Both the position numbers and the translations under genes were made by a program. The notes under the pieces are model-generated. The model was given only the letters and a program-made list of their open reading frames with translations. It was not told the origin of the DNA and did not search any database. This document shows positions 34,701 to 45,700 of a DNA stretch of 64,000 bases, in pieces. Position 1 is the first letter of the stretch. The number at the start of each line of letters is the position of its first letter. Source of the DNA: Paraspadella gotoi (Eukaryota; Chaetognatha); contig JBJCIZ010000744.1 of NCBI GenBank assembly GCA_051294375.1, positions 1,354,262 through 1,418,261 on the forward strand, given 5' to 3'.

Positions 34701-36015
34701 ACTCCTATTCCCCCTCAGGTCTTATGGCGGAGAAGGTCAACATCGCCAAGGGTCACGCGGAGGCCATCCAACGCACGGCCGAAGCCCGTGCCACCGGCCT
34801 CGTCAAAGTCGCATCCGCTTTGCAGGTTTCCCCACCCTTCCGCTCTGCCCTTTTGTTTTTCTTTTGAATTCCCACGCCCACTTAAAGATCACCTCCCCCC
34901 TTTTTGTTCTTCCAATCAGGACGCCAACGGGAACAACGCCGCGTCATTCGCCGTCGCCGAACAGTACGTCGCCGCTTTTTCCAATTTGGCCAAATCGGGA
35001 AACACGATCCTTTTGCCCTCCAACACGGGAGACGTCGCTTCCATGGTGAGGAAGGGATCGAGGTCAATTGATTAAAACGACGATAAAATAATAAACTATG
35101 ATCCTAAAGGTGACCCAAGCGATGGGCGCCTACAACTCTTGCCTTAACCGCGTCGCCACCGCCGCCGTGCCCGCCGAGTCGATGGCGGCGGCGGCGACTG
35201 TAGCCGTCGCGGCGACCGCCGCTGGCGAGACTTTGGCAGCGACCGAGTTGAGAAAGCGGTTTCAGTCAGAGACGTCAAGTATTTTTTTTTTATTTTTTTT
35301 TTTTTTTTTTTTTGCTAAATTGGTTTATGCAAGACATTCGTTACCTTTCTTTTTTATAGTTTAATTTATTTTTTCTTAAAGGCCGCTCTAATCTGTTTTC
35401 AATATCTCCATCGTTTATGCTCAATGAACCGATACCTCTTTCTCCTCTCCCTACTTTTCCTCCTTCTCTTTCTCCTCTCCCTACTTTTTCCTCCTTCTCT
35501 TTCTCCTCTCCCTACTTTTCCTCCTTCTCTTTCTCCTCTCCCTACTTTTCCTCCTTCTCTTTCTCCTCTCCCTACTTTTCCTCCTTCTCTTTCTCCTCTC
35601 CCTACTTTTCCTCCTTCTCTTTCTCCTCTCCCTACTTTTCCTCCTTCTCTTTCTCCTCTACTTTTCCTCCCTTCTCTTCTCCTCTACCTACTTTCCCAAC
35701 TTCTCTTTCTCCTCCTCTCCCTACTTTCCAATCTTATCTTCCTATTCCTCTCCCTAATTTCCCTCCTTCTCTTCCTCCTCCTCTCCCTAATTTCCCTCCT
35801 TCTCTTCCTCCTCTTACTCCTTCTCTTCCTCCTCCTCTCCCTCTCCTCCTTCTCTTCCTCCTCCTCTCCCTCCCTCCCCTCTTCTTCCTCAGGTGACGCA
35901 AGCGATGGGAGTGTACAAGACGCTGACGTCTTCGTCGCCGCCAAATGATCTCGACGTCTCCGCCGAGGGAGAGGAGGAGGAGGAAGAGGAGGAGAAGGGG
36001 AATCGTGCAAGTTGA
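31774..36015 (+). CDS. STOML2: Stomatin-like protein 2, mitochondrial
   Basis: Exons are 31774-32016, 32851-33025, 33280-33376, 33808-33976, 34387-34504, 34719-34825 and 34920-35045, plus a last exon of either 35893-36015 (385 aa total) or 35110-35364 (429 aa). Human STOML2 has about 356 aa. It is an SPFH/prohibitin-domain protein of the mitochondrial inner membrane that organises cardiolipin-rich domains. The N-terminus is rich in S, R and L and lacks acids early (MTLPIASRSLGRLLSSSPLS), fitting a mitochondrial presequence. Family signatures include KFVPQQEAWVIERMGKFW, YVQSLKEIAIDIPQQSAITL, DPYKASYGVEDAEFAITQLA, VFRERESLN, YEIRDISVPARVKEAM, MQVEAERKKRAAILESEG and VAEQYVAAFSNLAKSGNTIL. All junctions are in phase. 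Intron 1 carries a SINE. Confidence 0.95.
32083..32328 (-). mobile_element. tRNA-like SINE copy in STOML2 intron 1
   Basis: Full-length copy. On the minus strand it starts tatggaggactaaaatcaac. It contains tggtgcaggagg (A-box-like) and, about 42 bp on, ggttctagccc (B-box-like), the usual spacing of tRNA-derived SINE promoters. It ends in tgtcactaactcgtaacaat and a short ttactgta repeat. Confidence 0.78.
35110..35364 (+). CDS. STOML2: STOML2 alternative last exon A
   Basis: After the acceptor atcctaaag the exon opens VTQAMGAYNSCLNRVATAAV and continues with an alanine-rich stretch ending ATELRKRFQSETSS, still GC-rich. The frame then runs into a T-rich tract reading as a phenylalanine run and stops at 35362-35364. 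No donor is evident before the stop. It is in the correct phase after exon 7 and would replace exon B. Its start duplicates exon B (VTQAMG in both). The T-run end suggests either a real hydrophobic tail or an exon that has lost its proper end. Confidence 0.6.
   Translation: MTQAMGAYNSCLNRVATAAVPAESMAAAATVAVAATAAGETLAATELRKRFQSETSSIFFLFFFFFFFAKLVYARHSLPFFFIV
35447..35660 (+). repeat. 30-bp all-pyrimidine minisatellite
   Basis: About seven near-perfect units of ctacttttcctccttctctt plus tctcctctcc, followed to 35890 by more degenerate C/T sequence. Apart from one A per unit it is pyrimidine-only on the plus strand. It lies between the two alternative STOML2 last exons and directly upstream of the exon B acceptor. 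Confidence 0.92.
35893..36015 (+). CDS. STOML2: STOML2 alternative last exon B
   Basis: After ttcttcctcag the exon reads VTQAMGVYKTLTSSSPPNDL, an eight-glutamate run and KGNRAS before TGA. It resembles the vertebrate end (AQAMGVYGALTKAP) more closely than exon A, so it is the likelier canonical end. It follows an extreme pyrimidine-rich intron segment. Confidence 0.75.
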   Translation: MTQAMGVYKTLTSSSPPNDLDVSAEGEEEEEEEEKGNRAS

Positions 36016-36755
36016 CGAGGAGGAGAGAGGGAGGAGAAGGCTCGTGCTCAATGAGGTGACAGTTTGTCAAATGCATCGATATATAAATTATTATATATAT
36101 ATATATAGAGAGAGATTATCGAGATTTGTTACTAACAAATCTCGTTTGAGCCCAATAATACCAATTGCTTTTTTTTTTTTGATTCATAAAAATTAAAAAC
36201 AATGCTACACTTTGATATAATTTATAACGATTACTAAAATTCGTTTTGTTTTGTAATCAGCTTGGTTTTTTTTTTAAATTTTTTTTTTTTTCAGGCTAAT
36301 TTTTCAATGAACCAGCGTCTTGATTCGTAAACCGGCGCCTAAAATCGACAATATCTCAACTGACTTTATTTGGAAACGAACGGTGTTGACTATTAGGGTC
36401 GGGGGTTGGAGATGACAGTGAGCGAGCGGGATGGATGCTAATTATTAATAAAGCAATCAATCCAAGAACGAGATTTTGAATTATATTTGAACGAAACTGA
36501 AAAGTTTTTTTTTTCCTCTCAACGAACTGACTGTCCCTCGGTTTTTTTTTTTATTTCCGGCGGAATTCCTTGTTGATATTCGTATTTTTTTTAATTTACA
36601 GAATTAATGCATAGAAAGCGGAATTATATCGTTACTTACGTATATAAACTAATAAACTCTTAAAATTAACCACTCACCACCTCCCTTAGTAACCCGACGA
36701 TCGGGTTCCCGAAAGATTCTCTCTCTCCACCCTCTCCTTCCCAAATAACGGAATT
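36016..36755. other. STOML2-YLPM1-like intergenic region
   Basis: AT-rich, with a TA/GA microsatellite near 36085-36115, several long T-runs and a pyrimidine-rich stretch (36717-36745) just upstream of the next ATG. No coding signal. Confidence 0.6.
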
Positions 36756-39700
36756 ATGTACGCCAACTGGGGTCAGCAGCAGTGGGGAGGTCAGCAGCCG
36801 CCTCCGCCGCCGCCGGAACCGCAAACGGGCCAGCAGCAGCCGCCCGCGCCGCCCGACACGCAGATGCAGCACATGGCTTATTGGCAACAGTGGCAAGGTC
36901 AGAGGATAAGATAATATTTAAATTATATTATTTATTACATTTACAAAGTAAAGAATTGATATTTATTTTTCCCAAAACAGGAGGCGCAGACCCTGCTTAC
37001 GGTTGGAACCCAGCCGCTGCGGGGGGCTACGCCGCCTACGGCACAGCGCCGCTTCCGCCGGCCGCCGCGAGCTCGGCCCAGGAGCAGTGGAACGCCCACT
37101 ACCAGCAATGGCCGACGCCGGCACCCACCTCTTCTACGCCGGCGTCCAGCGCGGCGCCGGCACCGCCCGCTTCGTCACAACCGCCGGGTGAGTCGGAGGG
37201 TGATTATCGTCGTTATTATTAATAAATTGGTACAACCAATATAAAATTATTCATTCATTTAATAAATAAGCTATCTTGCCACTGACTTCGGACACTCGAC
37301 ACTGGATAGTGGATAGGCTTTGGTGGTTTATGGCCTCCATCACACTTACAAGATTTTTTTTTTCCTTAAAAAGCAATAAAATAGTATTTAATGGTCGGGA
37401 CTATTAATCTAAAATGACAAATACATGCATAAACACAAAAGATAAATACTTAATATCGTAAATTACAAATCAACGAAAATAATTGCCTCGATTGGAAGAC
37501 TTCTGCAGGACCCTGCAAGCTTTCAATCAAGAATTGTTTATTTGCTCCCTTACAACCTGGCTTCCCTATCAATGAAGTGATCTAATATTTCAATGAATGT
37601 TTCAATTGTATGTAATTTGTCAACTCAGCTCCCACAACCGCTCCATCGACAGCGGCAGCGGCGCCGCCGCTCCCAGAGACGCCCGCCGAATCTTTGGAAG
37701 ACATTGAGAAAGAAGAGGCGAATTACTTGAAGCAGTACGAGGATTACAAGAAGCAGTTTGAGACTTGGAGGTGAGAGAAGGCAGAATGCAGTAATCTTGG
37801 TAGGGTGGATGAGCCGGAAGCCAGATTACATTGGTTTAGAAGTGGCATTGCAGACTATGAGTTAAAATTGCGTCGCGTTACTATTTTATTTTAAGTTAAG
37901 CTTATCCCTTTTTTTTTTCGTACAATTTATTATCCCGCCCCACAATTTCTTTCCTCTTCCTTTTCCCGTCCCTTCGTTCCTACCCCTCTTCCCTCTTTTT
38001 CATTCCCCTCCTCCCCCACCCTTCTCCCCCCACCCTTCTCCCCTCCCCCCCAGATCCCAAAACGAGAACCACCCCAACCGTCAAATGTTCAATCAGTACA
38101 TGAGTCAGTGGACCGAGTGGGAGGCGCAGATGAACGTGAAGAAGAAACAGTTTCAGGAGAGGAAGGAGGCGGTGAAGAAGTCTCAGGAGGCGGCGGCGGC
38201 GCAGGCTAAGGCGAGGGGTAAGTAAGGAGTGGAGTTTGGGATAAATTGTTCGGTGGGTTTTGATAAATACTTTCGTGTGTGAGGTCGTCTTTTTTGCCCT
38301 TTTAGTGACATCAAAATACAATGTGACATTTTCTTTAACTTTTCTTTCTCACCCCTGCACTTATTCCTTCCCCTCCTCTTCTTTCCCCCCCACCTCTCAC
38401 TTTCCTCTTCCTTCCCCATTTTCAATATTTTTAACCCTACCTTTCCACATTTTTCAGCGGTGGCCCAAAAGTTTAACGCCCAAGCGCCCTCGTCCGTCGC
38501 AGGTAAGGAAAGCTGATGCTACGGACAGTAACAATTTGCTATGAATAACATTTTTTTATCTCTCCAGCCTTTGCAGGCTTGTGCGAGATAATCTTTCAGT
38601 TCTGCTTTTTTAAACCTCATGAAAATTATGCATTAAACATTGCATACAGATTCCTTTTCGCCCTATCCAATCTCAGGTCAATGGAGCTACCCTCCATCTT
38701 CCTACGGCCAACAGCAGCCGGGTCAGCAGCCGCAGCCGCCGCAGTGGAATTATCAGGTGAGAGACGATGATCGATTCGCGGTTTCAAGGCGGCGTCGGAT
38801 CTTTGCCACGAAATTCGTGAAAATAGAGAGCGAGACAAAAGAGAGAGTTGCTGATTGCAAATTTACCTCACCCCGATTCCCTCAATCTTTCCCCCAATTG
38901 GCCAGTAGAGTGGAGCACTTGAGAACAAAAATTTGATTAATTATTTTTATGCGAAATAGTATGATTATTGAATACAAAAAGTATTTTGTTAATATTGTTT
39001 CGGGAAAAAAAAAGAAAAGCAAAATACAATATATTACTAGTATTATCCTTATAAAATAATAATATTTTCAAAATAATATTTTGAAATGTTTTATTAAAGA
39101 TTCAGATTTTTCATAAAAAGTTAGATCAAAAATATAAAACATGTTATGACAAATTTCTTTGTTTTCAGTATCAAAATTGGAAAAAAGGTCAAAATTCTTA
39201 ACTTTTTAACTCTTCAACTATTATATGATAAACCGTTTTTATCGTTTTTCGCAGTTTTAACATTAAAATATTATGTAAATCGTTTTTCATAAATTCATTA
39301 AATTCTTTGTAACATATTTTATAAAAGTTTTTTTTATTTTTTCTGACGAATCCGAATCTGTTATTAAAATTTTTTTTAAATAAATTTGAAATTTTACTAC
39401 TTTATAAGGATATTATTACAAAAAAAAATACAATTTGCTTTACTGGTATCATCTTCTTTAATTACATATACGGAAGCAGCAAAAAAAATATTGTTAACTC
39501 TCTTAATCTTTTCATGACTCCACCCTATTGGCCAGTGAATGAGTAGTACAAATTTAAACGGTTGGCTTATTTCGCGATTATATTGCGGATTTATTCCGGT
39601 TGAAGGGGGAAAAAAAGAAATTAAATTGGAAGACTTCTCTCATTAATTTATTTTTCACTGTGGCAGAGATTTGTTATAAAGTTCTTTTTCCAGAGTGGAA

Positions 39701-42700
39701 TATTGAGGGATTGGCGATGGCGGGGATCGACGTGATGCCTTGGGGGGGGGGGGTTGACAGGGTTGGCTACTGAAACCTCGGTTGAGATGGTGCGTTAGAA
39801 AGCCTTAGAATTGCATTGACAAGCAATTTGAAAGCGTTGATAGTGGAGGTGCCGATGTTCATATGCCCAGTCCGTCACGCTTTTCCCACTCGGGTCCAGC
39901 CTGATTTAGCCATTTTTGGGAAATGATGTAACGTTACTGCAACGTGAAGTATGGCAGTGGTTTCTTTCGTTTCATCGGATTTGGCTCACGGGGTAGATTT
40001 TAAGTTTAAAAATTAGATTGAAAGTTAATTTAAAAATTGTGGGATTTATAAGTTTATTATATATTTTTTAGAAATATTTTAATTCACGTTGTGGAATCAT
40101 TTTTCAAGGCAGTTCAAGTGACAAGTGATTAAAAAATAATATTGAAACGAAAAGAGAGCGATTGACAAGAGAGGATTTTTAAATCTAGGTATAATGCTGA
40201 AACAGAGAAACAGTATGACCGATCTAAAATTCCTCTTTTCCTTCTAATAATAATATTTTTTAGTTACTCGTTATTTGAACTGCCTTAAAAATTATTCTAT
40301 CACATGAATTGAAATATTAGCAAAAAATATATAATGGATTGATAAATCTTACAATGAATTCTTAATAAATTTTAACCTCCCTGTTCATACTTAAAGCAAT
40401 TAGGTTAAGTAATGGTTAAAAATTAGGTTAAAGAAAAGGTTAAGAATTAAGGTTTAGTTTTGGTATTAGGATAGTGATTAGGGTTAAGGATTAGAGTTTA
40501 GGGTTAAAGGTTAGGGTTAAAGAGTCAGGGTCAAAGCTTAGGATTAAGCATTGTAAAAAAGTAAGATTAAGGTATGGGATTAAGCTTATGGTTTGGGTTA
40601 TGAGTTTAAAAACAAATTAAGATTAAATATTAAAGTAAAAATTACGTTCAGGGATTAGGAAACAAAAATGAAGCACTTTTGGTAAAGAGAGCCAAAAAGT
40701 CATTAACATTTATCATTGAATTAATATAGCTTGATCTGTTTTTATTATTTTATAGGTTTCTGGTTAGTTTTAATGTATTATTATGTACTATTTTAAAAAA
40801 CTACAATATACAATCTATTGTGCCAAAAAAATTTTTTAGTTCAATAATATTGATTTAAATTTCTTTTTTTGAATTGTCTGTTTGTCAGTTAAAAAAGTTT
40901 GCAAAAATCATTTAATAATTTTTATATTTTTAAATTAGTTTTATGCTTTATTTCAAGAATATAACTTTGTCGTTCTTGTTCAGTACTCAGAAGTTAAATT
41001 GTGTATAATAGTAGTGAATAATTCATAAATTAATTTTTGAGCATGCGTTTTATAGACTCAATTAGTATATTGTTTTAAATACTATTTTTAAATTTGACGT
41101 GAACTGGCATTGCATATGAAATGAAAATATTATATTAAAAACTTTACCAAAGAGTTATTTAATAGGAAAACAGATGTTGCATGATAGATATCTTTATCTA
41201 GTGAACAATTTCGGAGCTTTTTGGTCACACATTTTGAAACACAGTTAATTTTATTTGAAAAATATTTGATTCCTCTGAGAAGGGTCGTCGCAATCGACCA
41301 CTTTTCTCTTCTCTGGTTGGAAAATAGTATCAAGTCGTTGCCATAGCGTCAAATAAATTCTTGAAAGAATCGTCACATCAATTTTCAACGTTTTGTAATT
41401 CATGCACTTGACTTGTCCAAAGTAGAAGACCGTTTGCGTGTTTAAGACAAAAATGTGAAAATGGTTTATTAATTTTAACCAAATAAAACGGACAACGTAT
41501 GACGAACTTAAAAAATAAAACCCTACAAAATTTATCACAAATTGAAAGAATTATGAATTTAATTTATGACTTCTCTTGATGTTTGAATATCTAAGTCATT
41601 AAATGAAAAGAAAAATGTGGTATTTATATAAAGTGTGTTTTCTCATTTTAATTTTTTAAATTTTTATTGTTAATTTCTGTTTTAATCTTCAAAATCCCAA
41701 ATAATAATAAGAAAAACTAATAAGTGTTTCGGAATTAAGCTTTAAATTAAGCATGTATGAAAAAAAATTGAAAAAGCTATTCTTTTAAAATTCTGACATT
41801 TTATGAAGATGGCATTTAATTGAAAATTGCATTTTTTAAAACACGATTTGACATATGAATTATAATTTAAACTTCTGTATTTGGCATACTTTTATTAAAT
41901 TTATATCATCGAATATTTGAATAAATATAGTTTTAGCGTTTATATATTAAAAAAAAGCTGTTTGTCATACGTTTGTCATTTCAGGAATCGAGGACAATCT
42001 CTATTTTTTTTCGTCTTAGGTATATACTTTACTGGAAGGGGGGGGCTTTATTTTGTTCTTTTTATCAGAATAACTCCTGGCAGCAAAATAACGCGGAACA
42101 AGGGCAATCTAATTTTGGAGGCGCAACCAATTCTCAGAAATCAGGTTAGTTCAAATGATTCTTTTGAGAAATTGACATTTTGATAGGAAAATTAAAGGTT
42201 CTAATCCTTTTTTTTCCCCTGACAGATCAGTGGGGTTATTCCCAGCAGGGACAACCTGGTCAATCTTGGAACGTTCAGGTTTGATAAAAAAATATTTAAA
42301 AGTTGATATTTGTCAATTCGCTTTAAAGTCCCTTTGCCTTGGCCGCAGTAAAATACTAACGCTTCTTTCGAAAGCGCGACTCTTCCTATCAGAATATTTC
42401 TTGTCAGCAGAAGACTCAATCGGCGCAGCAGAAGGCGGCGGCTCAACCACCTCAACATGGAAATAAGTTTTCCCTTAATTCTCAACAGAATTCTGGGGGA
42501 CAAAGCGGTTTTTCAAAACCAGGTTACTTTGTAAACTGAAATCAGTTACTGACAACTTATTAAAATATTTCCGCGGCGGGTTGACACTCTATGGTTTGAG
42601 TTTGAATTTTTCGGATGACGATCGTTAATGTTGTTAGGTTATTTGGATGAAGAGTCAAGCAGTCCTTTTTAATGTCATAAATTATTCGTACAAAACCCAA

Positions 42701-45700
42701 AAATATTTTTATGAGATTCGTGCAACATTTGTTGCGGGTGGATATTATCTAAATAGCTTTTTAAAGCTTTATGTATGATAGGCGAAAAATGTATTTATAA
42801 CCTTATGTGATTATCTGACATAATACATAATACGTTGCACGTGAGCTGTCTCTGTTCGTGATAGCGTCAATGTTGGTAACACTTTTTATTAATGGTCAAA
42901 AAGTAAACGGGCAAAGTGATAAAAAAAAAGGTGAGTTTGCTTTGGTTCATGTTAGATGACCCACCGAACCGTCACAAAGTGAAAACGTGAACAGTAAAAG
43001 CCGCATTGTGATAAAATGAACATATAGTTATGACCGTATGAAGATGACGTAAAGCATCATTACTCCTGGCTGTCGCAATCCAGCAGCCAGGAGTGTTGGA
43101 TGTTCTTAAGCAAATCTGTCAGTGTCTATGAAATCGGTAAGACCAATATAAAAATTATCGATTCATTCTATAAATGAGCCATCTTGCCATCTTGACTTTG
43201 GACAGGATATTTCAAAGTGAAACAAATTGTAGTTAATTAATTATTAGATGTTAAGTTATGAGATGAGAGACACAAATTGTTTAAAAAACACATTGTCAAT
43301 ACGCGTTCGATTCTCTGTGACAGCTTTTTACTGTGACTGGCTAAACAAAGCAGTCATAAAACATGTTGGAAAAAGGACACGACTTTCTTAATTTTTTGAC
43401 AAAAATAATTTATGTTCACCAATCACCATAAGGCACGTTTAGTAGACATACATCAATTTTAAATATTACTCTATTACGGGGTTTAATTATCTATATTGAT
43501 TAGTAGATTTATGTTTATCAAACATGGAAAATGTAAAACTGGAAAAAGATTTTACAAGGTTTTGCAATTTAAGTTATTTACGATTACTTCATTCTTGTGT
43601 TCTCCTATGATCCTGTCGCTTAAGCTTTGTAAATGTAATTACTTGGGTATAATTTTAAAGAAAATAATTACTTTTAATGGAACGTGACAACGATATGTTA
43701 GCATTTTTACAGGTCGGTCTCTGTTTAACAGGAGTTATGACAAATACCTTAAAACCAGTCGGTAAGGCATGATGCATTATATTCCTCCCGAACTTTGATC
43801 TCATATTGCATACTTCGATACTTTTTTAAACTACAACAATTGTTTATGCCTCACTGTTATAAAACTAAAATTTACAGAAAGGTTGGTATAAAATGTATTG
43901 CATACCAAATAATTTTTCAGCCAGAATCATGCAAATGAAACAAGTAATTTTATAAACTTTGCTTATGAAATTTCAGAAATATTCGCATATTAGTGATGTT
44001 ATCTTTCTTTATTTTTGACCGGCGAGGTTTGTCAATGGAATGAGGGAGTTGTTTAAGGGAATATTGTTGAAATACAAAATTTCCATATTTCTGATTATTA
44101 AATTTACAAGTATGGTGGACTAAAATCCACCAACCGTTCATTAGCGGCTATTGATGCAGGTGGCGTCTTGAAGTTAAGAGGGACGGGGCGCTTAACCTGG
44201 CTGTAATATGGTGTTAGAGCCTGATCCGAAGCTCATGGACTGCTTATATTGAACAGTTTTCTCACTAACTCATAACAATTTTTTCTGTATCTCACAATAT
44301 TGGTTTTCATTATTAAAATGATACACAAAACCTAGAACAAAGATGTAATTAGGATAAACACTAAAGATCTTTCTCGGTCGACTGAAAAGTAATTGTATAT
44401 AGATATGGCCAATTTTTATATTGGTTGTATATTGGTATATTGGTATATTGGTAGTTATGGTTAGTCATTGAATTTGGGATCGATTGAATCCGCAAATTTC
44501 AAGATATATCAGAAATCTTACATTCATACCTGGAATATTTTAAATTTTTTAGTTGTAATGAAGCTTAAAATTTTTTTGAGAATTGATTGGTTTTGTTATT
44601 TCAAATATATTCTTGAAATTGGTTGCTTTGATGGATTTCAAAATCTAGTAATTAAGCATAATTATTTATGTACATGTACCTTCGATGTTAGTAATAATTT
44701 AACTATGATTTAGTGATTTTAAATAAAATATGTAAATTTTTAAACTCACATTTTTAAAAGAATTATTAAAGATGGTAATTCAGGGTAAGAATCCACTTTC
44801 AACTTAAGCTTATTACACTTTAAGGAAACGTATAAATTATATAGTATCCTTTAAATTTTTTATTAGACCTTTTTTCCTGTTTCCGGGTTTCATTGCTCTG
44901 TGATGGTCTGTTAATCCACTACAATTGTAACAGCTGAAAAAAAACGGTTTGGTCAATTTCCAATTGTTTGATAGATGTATTTTTGTTCAGTGTGTAACGG
45001 CTTTATAAGATTTGTAAGCGTATTTGCTTCCTCTCATATTAAGATTTTTCTTACTTATGAAAGTACTTAAGCGGTTATTAGTTTTATTTGGCCACTGGTC
45101 CTCCAAGGTTGTTTCTTATGCTATTTTAACATCATTACGTACAAAAGGAATTGACGGAGAGAGTTATCCGCACTTGGTTGGTAATAAATAACTCGCTATT
45201 GAAAAAGACAACTTTTTAATTTAGATTTTCGAGTTCTTAAGAACAGGGAATATAAACAGGGTCATGTATGCCGAGTACATTTTTTTGGAGCAATGGTACA
45301 AAAGGAAAATATTCCCTCGGCGAAGTCATTCTTAGGACTTTGGTCTAAAAAAGATAATCGCCTCCCAATTTCAAAACTTAAACCACAAAAAAATTTTAAA
45401 GGCTTCAATGTACAAACTTAAAATATATATATATCTAATCATTTTACAATTAATCTCTTGTGTTTAACTTTTTTCTCTAATCATTTTGCTCCAGACGCCG
45501 CTCCACAACAACAACAACGCCCTCCGACCTCTTCGGTCTACGGTGGACGCGGCAGGGGAGCGCCGCCCGGCCACGCCGCCCCTCGCGGCGCCCCTCGCGG
45601 CGCCCCTCGCGGCGTCCCTCGCGGCGCCCCTCGCGGCGCGGCGGGGTTCGGCCAATCGTCGCAGAATACCAGCGCCGGTTACGGAGAGTACGAAGAAAAT

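Noticed and set aside
35417-35948. Long frames over the pyrimidine minisatellite, both strands
   Set aside because: They are repeat translation. The only supported coding part is exon B, in one frame at its end.
40440-40620. A true telomere
   Set aside because: The TTAGGGTTAAAGG-like words are irregular and lie inside an intron.
41130-42183. Small frames in intron 6 of the YLPM1-like gene
   Set aside because: They are AT-rich, lack splice-consistent phases and have no recognisable motifs.
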